From NCBI GenBank assembly GCA_003367665.1, contig QKXI01000006.1, positions 214,920 to 278,919 of the forward strand: DNA of 64,000 bases, read 5' to 3'. This document shows, piece by piece, positions 24,670 through 32,720 of the stretch. The notes beneath the pieces are model-generated. The model did no database searches. It was not told the DNA's origin and saw only the letters and a list, made by a program, of their open reading frames with translations. The position numbers and the translations under genes are program-made. This DNA comes from Leifsonia sp. ku-ls (lineage in GTDB: Bacteria; Actinomycetota; Actinomycetes; Actinomycetales; Microbacteriaceae). How positions within the stretch are numbered: position 1 is the first letter of the stretch; every line of letters starts with the position of its first letter.

Positions 24670-24984
24670 CTAGCGGCCGTTCTCGCCGGCGATGCGCTCG
24701 TGGTGGTGGATGACCTCGGCGATGATGAAGTTCAGGAACTTCTCCGCGAACGCCGGGTCGAGGTGGCTCTCCTCGGCCAGGCCCCGCAGCCGCTGGATCT
24801 GCTCCCGCTCGCGCTCCGGGTCCGCCGGCGGCAGCCCGTGTTCCGCCTTCAGCGCCCCCACCTGCTGCGTGAACTTGAACCGCTCCGCGAGCATGTGGAT
24901 GACCGCCGCGTCGATGTTGTCGATGCTCTGGCGGATGCTGTGGAGCTGCTGGAGCGCGGCCTCCGTGTCGCTGATGTCGGGCAT
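24670..24984 (-). CDS. chorismate mutase, AroQ type
   Basis: 104 residues, all helical. 'LHSIRQSIDNIDAAVIHMLAERFKFTQQVGALKAEHGLPPADPERE' contains the catalytic Arg, Lys and Glu positions of AroQ monofunctional mutases; 'IIAEVIHHHERIAG' closes the fold. Converts chorismate to prephenate for Phe/Tyr synthesis. No secretion signal, so this is the cytoplasmic form. Probably co-transcribed with the SDR gene. Confidence 0.9.
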   Translation of the reverse strand: MPDISDTEAALQQLHSIRQSIDNIDAAVIHMLAERFKFTQQVGALKAEHGLPPADPEREREQIQRLRGLAEESHLDPAFAEKFLNFIIAEVIHHHERIAGENGR

Positions 24985-25019
24985 GCTCCGACCCTACCGG
25001 GCGGAGCATGCCCGCATCG

Positions 25020-26351
25020 TCACAGGCTGGGCGACGGCTCCGCCAGCACGCGGGTCAGCACCGGCCGCGTCGCCCGCAGCGCCGCCCACACCAACGCCAC
25101 CCCGGCGGCGAGACAGCCGGCGACCGTGGCGAGGGTCAGCGGAGAGATCAGCAGGCTCAGGCCGGTGAGCGGGAACAGCACGACCGCGGCGGTGACGGCG
25201 GAGCCGATGGAGGTGATCCGCAGCGGCGAGAGCACGGCACGGCCGCGGGCGGCGTTCATCTCGGCCACCGGCATCCCGATCCGGTCGAGGCTGACGTAGA
25301 GGTCGCGCCGGTCGAGCACCGCGGCCGCCTGGTTGACCCCGGCCGAGCACGCCACCATGAGGAAGGACGCGACGATCGTGATCAGCACGCCGGTGCGGAT
25401 GTCGGCCACCAGCATCCGGGACTGCGCGTCGGCGCTGTCGCCCGCGGCATCCATCACGGCGACGCTGACACCGGCCACGACCGCGACGAAGCTCGTCATC
25501 GCGACGCCGGAGACCTGCCGCCAGGCCGCCTTCGGGGATTCCAGGATGCTGCGCGCGGCGAGCAGGCGGCGCGCGGTCCGGGCGCGGCGCGCCTGACCGG
25601 AGGCCACCAGCCGCAGCACCCACGGTCCGACCAGGTTCAGCACCGCGACCGTGCCGCCGAAGCCGACCGCGAGCACCGCCACCAGGACGCCGACGCCGGG
25701 CGCCGCCGAGAGCATCGACATCGCGCACACGACGACCGCGACGACCCCGATGGTGACGACCACGCGCGCCCAGTGCACGCGCGGCGCCTGCTGCCGCGTG
25801 CGGACGCCGAGCGGCGACAGGATCACGCCGCGGAGCCCCACGACCGCGCTCGCGGCGGCGAGCACGCCGACGCCGACCACCGCAAGGGCGACCCAGGCCG
25901 GCCCGAGCAGCACCGCGAACCCGAGCGGCTCCCCGCGGAACGGGATGAGCGCCACCAGCGGGGAGACGATCAGCGCCACGAGGGCGCCCGCGATCGCGCC
26001 TGCGACGGCGAGCACGGTCGATTCGATGACGGTGAGCGCCGTCACCATCCCCGGCGTCGCCCCGAGCAGCCGCAGGCTGGCCAGCCGGTCGTCGCGGCGG
26101 CGCGCGGAGAGGCGCGCCGCCGATCCGCCGAGGGCCACGAGCGGGACGATCAGGAGCGAGAGGGCGATGACCGCGAGCACCTGGTACAGCCCGGCCATGT
26201 CGTCGGTCCAGGTGAAGAACGCCTGCGCGCCGCCGGCGACGATGAGCAGGAGGGCGGTGACCACGGTGAACGCCACGACGGGCAGCACGACGGTGGAGCG
26301 GGCGGAGGCGCTGCGACGCGCGAACAGCCAGGCCAGGCGGAGCGTCGTCAT
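25020..26351 (-). CDS. ABC transporter permease, FtsX-like family
   Basis: 443 residues from ATG (MTTLRLAWLFARRSASAR), overlapping the ATPase stop (ATGA). About ten hydrophobic segments and two FtsX-like repeats (first ~60-200 'AVIALSLLIVPLVALGGSAARLSARRRDDRLASLRLLGATPGMV', second near the C-terminus). No large extracytoplasmic domain of MacB type, so closer to BceB/YxdM-like or lipoprotein/peptide exporters with 10 helices. Partner ATPase is encoded just upstream. Substrate unknown; antimicrobial peptides are a possibility. Confidence 0.85.
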   Translation of the reverse strand: MTTLRLAWLFARRSASARSTVVLPVVAFTVVTALLLIVAGGAQAFFTWTDDMAGLYQVLAVIALSLLIVPLVALGGSAARLSARRRDDRLASLRLLGATPGMVTALTVIESTVLAVAGAIAGALVALIVSPLVALIPFRGEPLGFAVLLGPAWVALAVVGVGVLAAASAVVGLRGVILSPLGVRTRQQAPRVHWARVVVTIGVVAVVVCAMSMLSAAPGVGVLVAVLAVGFGGTVAVLNLVGPWVLRLVASGQARRARTARRLLAARSILESPKAAWRQVSGVAMTSFVAVVAGVSVAVMDAAGDSADAQSRMLVADIRTGVLITIVASFLMVACSAGVNQAAAVLDRRDLYVSLDRIGMPVAEMNAARGRAVLSPLRITSIGSAVTAAVVLFPLTGLSLLISPLTLATVAGCLAAGVALVWAALRATRPVLTRVLAEPSPSL

Positions 26352-27055
26352 CGCGACACCACCTCGTCGACGATGCGCCCGTCCGCCAGCCGGAGCACGC
26401 GGGAGCAGCGGGAGGCGACGGTCTCGTCGTGGGTGACGACCACGAGCGAGCGGCCGCGGTCGGTGGTGGAGCGGATGAGCGCGTCCATCACCTCGGCCGA
26501 GGTCTGCGAGTCGAGCGCGCCGGTCGGCTCGTCGGCGAACACCACCGCGGCGCCCGTGGTCTGGGCGCGGGCGATGGCCACGCGCTGCGCCTGGCCGCCG
26601 GAGAGCTGCCCGATGCGACGCGCCTCGAAGCCGGCGAGCCCCAGTGCCGCGAGCCACATGGCCGCGGTCTGTTCCGCGGCCCTGCGGTCGACGCCGTTCA
26701 GCATGAGCGGGAGCGCGACGTTCTCCAGCGCGGTCAGCTCCGGCAGCAGGAGGCCCTGCTGGAACACGAACCCGAACGCCTCGCGCCGGAGCCGGGAGCG
26801 CCCGCGCTCGTCGAGGCCGGTGACGTCGATCGGGCCGTGCGGGCTCGCCAGGACGACGCTGCCGCTGTCCGGGGCGACGATGCCCGCGAGGCAGTGCAGC
26901 AGGGTGGTCTTGCCGGAGCCGGAGGCGCCCATGATCGCCACCGACTCCCCGGGCGAGACGCGGAAGTCGACGCCGGCGAGCGTGACGGAGGTGCCGTAGG
27001 ACTTGGTGAGCGCGGCGGCGGAGAGGGCCGGCGTGGCGGCGGGTGCTGAGGTCAT
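26348..27055 (-). CDS. ABC transporter ATP-binding protein, LolD/MacB/BceA class
   Basis: 235 residues from ATG 27055 (a start at 27106 adds 17). Walker A 'GASGSGKTTLL', Q-loop 'FVFQQGLLLPEL', signature 'LSGGQAQRVAIARA', Walker B 'AVVFADEPTGALDS', H-loop 'VVTHDETVA'. Pattern is that of the LolD/MacB/BceA class that pairs with FtsX-like permeases. Translationally coupled to the permease. Start choice is uncertain since neither ATG has an ideal ribosome site. Confidence 0.88.
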   Translation of the reverse strand: MTSAPAATPALSAAALTKSYGTSVTLAGVDFRVSPGESVAIMGASGSGKTTLLHCLAGIVAPDSGSVVLASPHGPIDVTGLDERGRSRLRREAFGFVFQQGLLLPELTALENVALPLMLNGVDRRAAEQTAAMWLAALGLAGFEARRIGQLSGGQAQRVAIARAQTTGAAVVFADEPTGALDSQTSAEVMDALIRSTTDRGRSLVVVTHDETVASRCSRVLRLADGRIVDEVVSR

Positions 27056-27155
27056 GTGCCCAGCCTCGCGGCCGGTGCGCGCCGCGGCATCGGGCGGGAG
27101 GCTCATCCTCGCCGTCGGCCGTCATCCTCGGGAGGTGGTCCCCTGGTACGACCGG

Positions 27156-28649
27156 TCAGCTGGTGGCGACGCGCCCGACCTTCTCGGTCTTGTCCCACTT
27201 CGCCTCGGTGCCGGCCAGCTCCTTGAGGTACGAGTCGAAGGTGATCGCGCACAGCAGCGAGCCGTACCCGGCGAGGTAGATGAGCGCGGGCGCGAGCCAG
27301 CGTCCCGCGCGCGTCTTCTCGGCCTTGCGGGCCAGCCAGGCGACGACCATCGAGAACGGGATCCAGATGTAGATCGCGAGCGTGATCGCGAACAGCGCAG
27401 GGCCGTCCAGGGTGATCCCGAACAGGCCGGGCAGCCACACCAGCATGACGGGCGGGAAGAGCGCCGTCACCATGACGACCATATTGACGATCCCGGGGAA
27501 CAGCAGCACGTGCCCGATCGTGTGCTTCGTCGTCGTGCCGTCGGTCTGCGAGCCGAGGAGGAGCACGAACAGGTACGCCAGTGCCGCGGAGATCCACAGC
27601 ACCCGGAAGACGCCGGTGGCCAGCTCGTCCTGCAGGAACAGCAGGCCCGCGAGGCCCACGGACGACACGATCATGATGAGCGGGAGCAGCCACAGGCTGA
27701 ACCACACGATCCCGAAGCTGATGCCGCCCAGGTGGTGCTTCCGCGACGGCCGGAACCACACCTTCGCGTAGCGCGCGGTGACGGTGACGTTGCCGCGCGC
27801 CCAGCGCAGCCGCTGCTTCCACAGCGCGTCGACCCGATTGGGCTCCTCGGCGAGCACGTGCGCGTGCGGCTCGAAGACCACCTTCTTGCCGAGCAGCTGC
27901 GTCTCGAAGGTGGTGATCGTGTCCTCGGCGAGCGAGGAGGTGTCGATGCGGCCGCCGATCGCGACCAGGTTCTCGCGCGTGTGCAGCTGCGCGCCGCCGG
28001 CCAGGCACGCCTGCGCGCCGAGCACGTTCTGGGCGCGCCGGGCGGCCGGCTGCGACAGCACGTACTCGACGCCGACGAACTTGGTCAGGTAGTTGCGCTC
28101 GCTGCTGCCCTCGCGGATGTACGCGGACACGGCGCCGACGTCCGGGTCGGCCAGGTGGCGGGTCATGCGGCGCAGCGAGTCGGGCAGGTAGATGACGTCG
28201 GCGTCCATGATCAGGAGCGCCTCCATCCAGTCGTCCTCCAGCACCTTCGCGATGCCGTGGTTGAGCGTGTGCGCCTTGCCCTGACCGCCCTGCTCGCGGC
28301 GCAGCAGGAAGACGTTCCCGGGGTACTGCTCGGCCCGACCGCCCACGACGACGGGGGTGTCGTCGGTGCTGGCGTCGTCGACCACGTAGATCCGCAGCGC
28401 CTCGCGCGGGTAGTCGAGCTTCATCAGCCGGTCGATGGAGGCCCCGATCACGGCCCCCTCGTTCCAGGCCGGCACGATGATGGCGACGCGGGGGAGGTAC
28501 GGCGCCGCCTTCTTGTAGTGGTTGATCCAGGCGTGGAACGGGATCACCACGAACGTGGCGGCCGCCGCGACCACCGGGATGAGGCCGGAGAGCGCGAGGA
28601 CCAGGCACACGATCACGCCGATCCAGTGCAGCACGGTGAGAACGTCCAC
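27156..28649 (-). CDS. processive family 2 glycosyltransferase, membrane-bound
   Basis: 497 residues from GTG 28649, chosen because GGGAGG is placed 7 bases upstream. Two N-terminal hydrophobic segments, a GT2 domain with 'IVPAWNEGAVIG', 'VVDDASTDDT' (D), 'IMDADVIYLPD' (DxD), 'AEDTITTFE' (ED base) and 'QRLRWARGN' (QxxRW), then about five hydrophobic C-terminal segments. This is the pattern of processive synthases such as PgaC/hyaluronan/chitin-like enzymes, which polymerise and export a polysaccharide. The polymer cannot be predicted; no deacetylase or other pga genes are nearby. Confidence 0.88.
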   Translation of the reverse strand: MDVLTVLHWIGVIVCLVLALSGLIPVVAAAATFVVIPFHAWINHYKKAAPYLPRVAIIVPAWNEGAVIGASIDRLMKLDYPREALRIYVVDDASTDDTPVVVGGRAEQYPGNVFLLRREQGGQGKAHTLNHGIAKVLEDDWMEALLIMDADVIYLPDSLRRMTRHLADPDVGAVSAYIREGSSERNYLTKFVGVEYVLSQPAARRAQNVLGAQACLAGGAQLHTRENLVAIGGRIDTSSLAEDTITTFETQLLGKKVVFEPHAHVLAEEPNRVDALWKQRLRWARGNVTVTARYAKVWFRPSRKHHLGGISFGIVWFSLWLLPLIMIVSSVGLAGLLFLQDELATGVFRVLWISAALAYLFVLLLGSQTDGTTTKHTIGHVLLFPGIVNMVVMVTALFPPVMLVWLPGLFGITLDGPALFAITLAIYIWIPFSMVVAWLARKAEKTRAGRWLAPALIYLAGYGSLLCAITFDSYLKELAGTEAKWDKTEKVGRVATS

Positions 28650-28707
28650 CCGAAGACCTCCCTGTTCTACCCTGCACCCTACCGCGCGGTCAGGCGACGC
28701 AGACGGC

Positions 28708-28736
28708 AACAGGCCCCGGCGGTGCCGGGGCCTGTT
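28708..28736 (-). terminator. hairpin between FMN reductase and glycosyltransferase genes
   Basis: AACAGGCCCCGGC-GGT-GCCGGGGCCTGTT, 13-base perfect arms with a 3-base loop. Downstream of the FMN reductase stop and upstream of the glycosyltransferase start. No T-run. Could end the redox operon or act as a leader structure for the next gene. Confidence 0.6.
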
Positions 28737-28760
28737 CGCGGGCGGAAGGCGGCCCGCGCC

Positions 28761-28803
28761 AGCGCCGCTGGGTCTAGCGCCGCTGGGTCTAGCGTCGCTG
28801 GGC
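28761..28803. repeat. 15-base tandem repeat spanning the FMN reductase stop
   Basis: Three units of AGCGCCGCTGGGTCT (the third with two changes). Read on the minus strand, they encode the gene end Q-R-R-stop once in the gene and then T-Q-R-R-stop and T-Q-R-R-W beyond it, so the gene terminus has been copied downstream. Confidence 0.7.
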
Positions 28804-29481
28804 GGGCAGCGTCCCGCCGGCGGCGAGCCGCATCAGGTCGGACTCGAGGTCGATGCCGAGCTCATTGCCGCCGGCCGAGCCGAACTCGTGCTGGTAGCTG
28901 TCCCACGAAGCGTCGGTGATCTTCGCCTCGACCTCCGACTCCATCAGCACCACGAGCTCGCGCGCGGCGCGGTCGATGCGCTTGCCGAGGGACTTGTCCT
29001 GCCAGTCCTCGGTGGAGGCGAAGACCGATGTCGGCGCGGTCATGGTGCGCAGGAAGGCGAACATCGAGCGCATCTCGCCGTCGACGACCAGCGCGTGGCG
29101 GGCCGTGCCGGCGGTGGCGCCGAGCACGACGGGCTTCGCGATCAGCAGGTCGTTGTCGAGCACCTGGAAGAACGAGGTGAACAGCCCGCTCGGTCCCGCC
29201 TTGTACACCGGGGCGGTCGCGATGATGCCGTCGGCGGCCTTCAGCGCCTCGACCGCCTTGGTGAACTTCGGGCCGAGGTGCCCGGAGGCGAGGGCCGCGC
29301 CGAGTTCCGGCAGCAGCTCGCGCAGGTCCAGGTTGAGGGTCTGCACCGTCCGTCCGTCGCGCTGGGCCGCGGCCTCGACGCGGAGGGCGAGGCGGTCGGC
29401 GAGCATCTTCGTCGAGGACGGGTCGCTGACGCCCGCGTTGACGACGACGACGCGGAACGGCCGCGGGTCGGATGTGGTCAT
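28789..29481 (-). CDS. FMN reductase, CE1759-type (flavodoxin fold)
   Basis: 230 residues. NADPH-dependent FMN reductase fold: 'FRVVVVNAGVSDPSSTKMLADRLA' (FMN phosphate loop), 'ADGIIATAPVYKAGPSGLFTSFFQVLDND', 'KPVVLGATAGTARHALVVDGEMRSMFAFL'. It matches the CE1759 group that occurs next to a luciferase-like monooxygenase, to which it should supply reduced flavin. Here the monooxygenase gene lies 35 bases upstream on the same strand. The extreme C-terminus is duplicated in the DNA just beyond the stop. Confidence 0.88.
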   Translation of the reverse strand: MTTSDPRPFRVVVVNAGVSDPSSTKMLADRLALRVEAAAQRDGRTVQTLNLDLRELLPELGAALASGHLGPKFTKAVEALKAADGIIATAPVYKAGPSGLFTSFFQVLDNDLLIAKPVVLGATAGTARHALVVDGEMRSMFAFLRTMTAPTSVFASTEDWQDKSLGKRIDRAARELVVLMESEVEAKITDASWDSYQHEFGSAGGNELGIDLESDLMRLAAGGTLPAQRR

Positions 29482-29516
29482 GGTCTGTCCTTCTCTCGTC
29501 TCTCAGGCCGCGGGCG

Positions 29517-30704
29517 TCAGAGCGCCGGGTAGCTGGCCTGGAACTGCTCGTCGGTGTCCTGGTAGGGGGACGCGCCGGTGACGTTGTCCCCGCGGTTGGC
29601 GTTGGGGCGGGGCTGGCGCGGGGTGGCGTCGCCGTACTTCGCCTTCACCAGCGACTCGTGGGTGGGCGCGTCGGGGGTCTCCGGGTCCTTGCGGGCCTCG
29701 GTCTCCTTGCGCAGCACCGGCAGGACGTGCTCGCCGAGCAGGTCGAGCTGCTCGAGCACCGTCTTCAGCGGCAGGCCGGCGTGGTCCATCAGGAACAGCT
29801 GGCGCTGGTAGTCGCCCGCCCACTCGCGGAAGGTCAGCGTCTTGTCGATGACCTCCTGCGGGCTGCCGACGGTCAGCGGGGTCGCGTCCGTGAACTCCTC
29901 CATCGTCGGGCCGTTGCCGTAGACCGGGGCCTCGTTGAAGTACGGGCGGAACCGGTCCTTCGCGTCCTGCGAGTTCTTCGCGATGAACGCCTGGCCGCCG
30001 AGCCCGACGATCGCCTGCTTGGCGGTGCCGTGCCCGTAGTGCTCGAAGCGCTCGCGGTAGAACGCGATCAGCCGCTGGAAGTGCTCCTTCGGCCAGAAGA
30101 TGTTGTTGGCGAAGAAGCCGTTTCCGTAGAACGCGGCCTGCTCGGCGATCTCCGGGGTGCGGATGCTGGCGTGCCAGACGAACGGGGGAACGTCGTCGAG
30201 CGGGCGCGGCGTGGAGGTGAAGCCCTGCAGCGGGGTGCGGAAGCGTCCCTCCCAGTCGACGACGTCCTCGCGCCACAGCCGGTGCAGCAGGTTGTAGTTC
30301 TCGAGCGCCAGCGGCAGGCTCTGGCGGATGTCCTGGCCGAACCACGGGTACACGGGTCCGGTGTTGCCGCGGCCGACCATGAGGTCCATGCGGCCCTTGG
30401 ACAGGTGCTGCAGCATCGCGTACTCCTCGGCGATGCGCACCGGGTCGTTCGTGGTGATCAGCGTCGTCGAGGTCGTCACCGTGAGCTTCTCGGTGAGGGC
30501 CGCGATGTGCGCGAGCAGCGTGGTGGGGGACGACGAGAAGAACGGCGGGTTGTGGTGCTCGCCGATCGCGAAGACGTCCAGCCCGACCTCCTCCGCGTGC
30601 TTCGCGATCTTCACGATCGCGTCGATGCGCTCCGCCTCGCTCGGCGTCTCACCGGACACCGGGTCGCGGGTGATGTCGCTGACGGAGAAGATTCCGTACT
30701 GCAT
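29517..30704 (-). CDS. LLM-class flavin-dependent monooxygenase, CE1758-type
   Basis: 395 residues from ATG (MQYGIFSVSDITRDP), with GGAG upstream. Bacterial-luciferase-like TIM barrel: 'LDVFAIGEHHNPPFFSSSPTTLLAHIAALT', 'YAMLQHLSKGRMDLMVGRGN' and 'PVYPWFGQDIR'. It matches the CE1758 group, usually paired with the CE1759 FMN reductase, as here. Would use FMNH2 and oxygen to oxidise an unknown substrate. A 5-4-5 palindrome lies ahead of the gene, suggesting regulation. Confidence 0.9.
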   Translation of the reverse strand: MQYGIFSVSDITRDPVSGETPSEAERIDAIVKIAKHAEEVGLDVFAIGEHHNPPFFSSSPTTLLAHIAALTEKLTVTTSTTLITTNDPVRIAEEYAMLQHLSKGRMDLMVGRGNTGPVYPWFGQDIRQSLPLALENYNLLHRLWREDVVDWEGRFRTPLQGFTSTPRPLDDVPPFVWHASIRTPEIAEQAAFYGNGFFANNIFWPKEHFQRLIAFYRERFEHYGHGTAKQAIVGLGGQAFIAKNSQDAKDRFRPYFNEAPVYGNGPTMEEFTDATPLTVGSPQEVIDKTLTFREWAGDYQRQLFLMDHAGLPLKTVLEQLDLLGEHVLPVLRKETEARKDPETPDAPTHESLVKAKYGDATPRQPRPNANRGDNVTGASPYQDTDEQFQASYPAL

Positions 30705-30736
30705 GACTGGCTCCTCTGATTCGTTCTCGCCGTTTC

Positions 30737-30750
30737 TATGCAAACGCATA
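30737..30750. promoter_or_regulatory. palindrome upstream of the LLM/FMN reductase operon
   Basis: TATGC-AAAC-GCATA, followed by TAT: an AT-rich palindrome in a GC-rich region, about 33 bases upstream of the LLM start. Likely overlaps the promoter; may be an operator. Confidence 0.4.
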
Positions 30751-30812
30751 TAACGCGAGTCGGGCCGACGTATTCCCATCCTCGTCGGACGGCGGTGAAG
30801 AGGTCAGGGCGG

Positions 30813-31694
30813 TCAGAGCGCCTGCGGGTCGAGGTTGAGCGACTGGCTCTCGAGGAGGTTGAGGCCGCCGTCGTAGGCGCGGCCGCTCGGATTCAGCCAG
30901 AGCAGGTCCTGCGAGCTGATGCCGAAGCGCTGCGCGACGGCGTCGAAAGTGTCCCCGGCCGCCACGACGTAGCGCGCCGGAGCGCCGGACGCGGTCGTCT
31001 CCGGGACGCGTCCCGTCGCGCCCGTGCGGGCGCCGCCGTCGACGGGATGCACGTTGGTCTCCCGCTGGGGGATCGACCAGCGGATCGTGTTCACCGCCAG
31101 CACCTTGCCCGGGCCGAGCTCCACCGGAACGCCGTCGGCCGAAGCGACGGACGAGTAGGTCACGAGCGCTCCCAGGTACGACGGATTGCCGACGTAGCCC
31201 AGCGGCGCGGTCGAGGCGGCGGCCGCGCTGGTGGTCGGGCCGCCCAACACGTGGTCGGCGACCCCGTGCCAGGTGAGGCCGTCGCCGACCTGCGGCGCGA
31301 CGTCGATCAGCGTCACGGAGACCGGGATCGGCACCGTCGAGGTGAAGCCCGAGTACTCGACGGAGTAGGTGCCGTCGCCGTTCGACAGGATCCGGTAATG
31401 GAAGTGGATGCTGCCCTTCGGCGACGCCACGCTCGCCTCGGCGACCGCTGTGCCGGCGGGCACCGGTGTGAGGGTGGGCGGAGGAGGCGGCGGAGTCGTC
31501 GGCGTCGGTGTGGCGCTGGGCGTCGGCGTCACCGGCGCGGAGTGCGTCGGCTTCGGCTTCGCGGTGGTGTGCCGCGCGACCGGCTTCGCGTTCGCTCCCG
31601 GATCGAAGAGCGCGCAGCCGGACAGCGCCACGACGAGCGCGACCAGCATCCCCGCGGCCGCAGCGGTGCGAGCGCGCCTGTTGGTTCGTTCCAT
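30813..31694 (-). CDS. LysM-domain lipoprotein
   Basis: 293 residues from ATG (MERTNRRARTAAAAG), with GGAGGGGGG just upstream. Signal peptide with lipobox 'LSGC', then a Pro/Thr/Lys-rich linker (about residues 35-85), a middle beta-rich domain and a C-terminal LysM-like segment 'YVVAAGDTFDAVAQRFGISSQDLLWLNPSG'. LysM binds peptidoglycan N-acetylglucosamine, so the protein probably bridges membrane and cell wall. No hydrolase motif is visible. The large ORF continuing upstream is shadow. Confidence 0.85.
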   Translation of the reverse strand: MERTNRRARTAAAAGMLVALVVALSGCALFDPGANAKPVARHTTAKPKPTHSAPVTPTPSATPTPTTPPPPPPTLTPVPAGTAVAEASVASPKGSIHFHYRILSNGDGTYSVEYSGFTSTVPIPVSVTLIDVAPQVGDGLTWHGVADHVLGGPTTSAAAASTAPLGYVGNPSYLGALVTYSSVASADGVPVELGPGKVLAVNTIRWSIPQRETNVHPVDGGARTGATGRVPETTASGAPARYVVAAGDTFDAVAQRFGISSQDLLWLNPSGRAYDGGLNLLESQSLNLDPQAL

Positions 31695-31787
31695 GTTCCC
31701 CCCTCCGGGAACGCTACCAAATCCACGCTGGCCGGATCTCATCCATTCGTGTCCGATTTCCGCACGCGGCCTGTCGGTGGCTGGCGC

Positions 31788-31793
31788 TAGCGT
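31788..31793 (+). promoter_or_regulatory. -10 box of leaderless EamA gene
   Basis: TAGCGT, 12 bases before the GTG at 31800; no ribosome site. Confidence 0.4.
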
Positions 31794-31799
31794 CGAAAC

Positions 31800-32720
31800 G
31801 TGAAGATCGCTCTGCAGTTCGCCGCCATGGGCCTCGTCTGGGGCGCCAGCTTCCTGTTCATGAAGGTGGCGCTCGAGGGCGTCTCGTTCGGGCAGGTGGC
31901 GTGGGCGCGGCTGGTCTTCGGGGCGGTGACGCTCGGCGTCATCGCGCTCGTGACGCGGGTGCGGCTGCCGCGGGAGCCGATCGTCTGGCTGCACTTCGCC
32001 GTCGTCGCCGTCACGTACTGCGTCATCCCGTTCCTGCTGTTCGCGTGGGCCGAGCAGTACGTCTCCTCCAGCCTGGCGAGCATCTACAACGCCGTGACGC
32101 CGATCACCACGGCGATCATGGTGACCGCGGCGTTCCGGGTCGAGAAGCTCAACCGCGACCAGGTGCTCGGCGTGCTGGTCGGCGTCGTCGGCGTCGTGGT
32201 GGTCGTCGGTCCGTGGGCGGTGGATGCGCTGGCCGGCAGCCTGTGGGGTCAGCTCGCCTGCCTCGGCGCGGTCACCTGTTACGGCTTCAGCTTCGGCTAC
32301 ATCCGCCGGTTCATCAGCCCGCGTGCGGTGTCGGCGACCACCAGCGCGTTCCTCAACATCGGGCTGGCGGCCGTGATCATGGTGCTGCTCACCCCGATCG
32401 TCGCGTGGCGCCCGATCACGTTCAGCTGGCCGGTGCTGCTGTCCCTGCTGGCGCTCGGCGCGCTCGGCACCGGCGTCGTCTACATCTGGAACATGAACGT
32501 GCTGCGCGCGTGGGGCCCGACCGCCACCTCCGGCGTCACCTATGTCACCCCGGTGGTCGGCGTCGCTCTGGGCATCCTGGTGCTCGGCGAGCACCTCACC
32601 TGGAACGAGCCGGTCGGCGCGGTCATCGTGCTCGCCGGCATCCTGCTGACCCAGCAGCGCGTGCGGCTCTTCACGCGGCGCCAGGCCGAGCTCGCCGCGC
32701 AGGAGGCCGCCGTCCGCTAG
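31800..32720 (+). CDS. EamA/DMT-family transporter
   Basis: 306 residues, GTG start, ten hydrophobic segments in two EamA halves. 'GLVWGASFLFMKVALEGVSFGQVAWARLVFGA' is the typical first helix pair; 'YTVT'-like end of half 1 is 'ASIYNAVTPITTAIM', and half 2 has 'TSGVTYVTPVVGVALGILVLGEHLTWNEPVGAVIVLAGILLTQ'. Inner-membrane metabolite or drug exporter of the RhaT/YdcZ type. Substrate unknown. Its TAG stop shares CTAG with the stop of the convergent hydrolase gene. Confidence 0.9.
   Translation: MKIALQFAAMGLVWGASFLFMKVALEGVSFGQVAWARLVFGAVTLGVIALVTRVRLPREPIVWLHFAVVAVTYCVIPFLLFAWAEQYVSSSLASIYNAVTPITTAIMVTAAFRVEKLNRDQVLGVLVGVVGVVVVVGPWAVDALAGSLWGQLACLGAVTCYGFSFGYIRRFISPRAVSATTSAFLNIGLAAVIMVLLTPIVAWRPITFSWPVLLSLLALGALGTGVVYIWNMNVLRAWGPTATSGVTYVTPVVGVALGILVLGEHLTWNEPVGAVIVLAGILLTQQRVRLFTRRQAELAAQEAAVR

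Noticed and set aside
28708-28736. Possible riboswitch in front of the glycosyltransferase gene
   Set aside because: Only a single simple hairpin is present with no multi-helix conserved core, so I call it a terminator-like hairpin.
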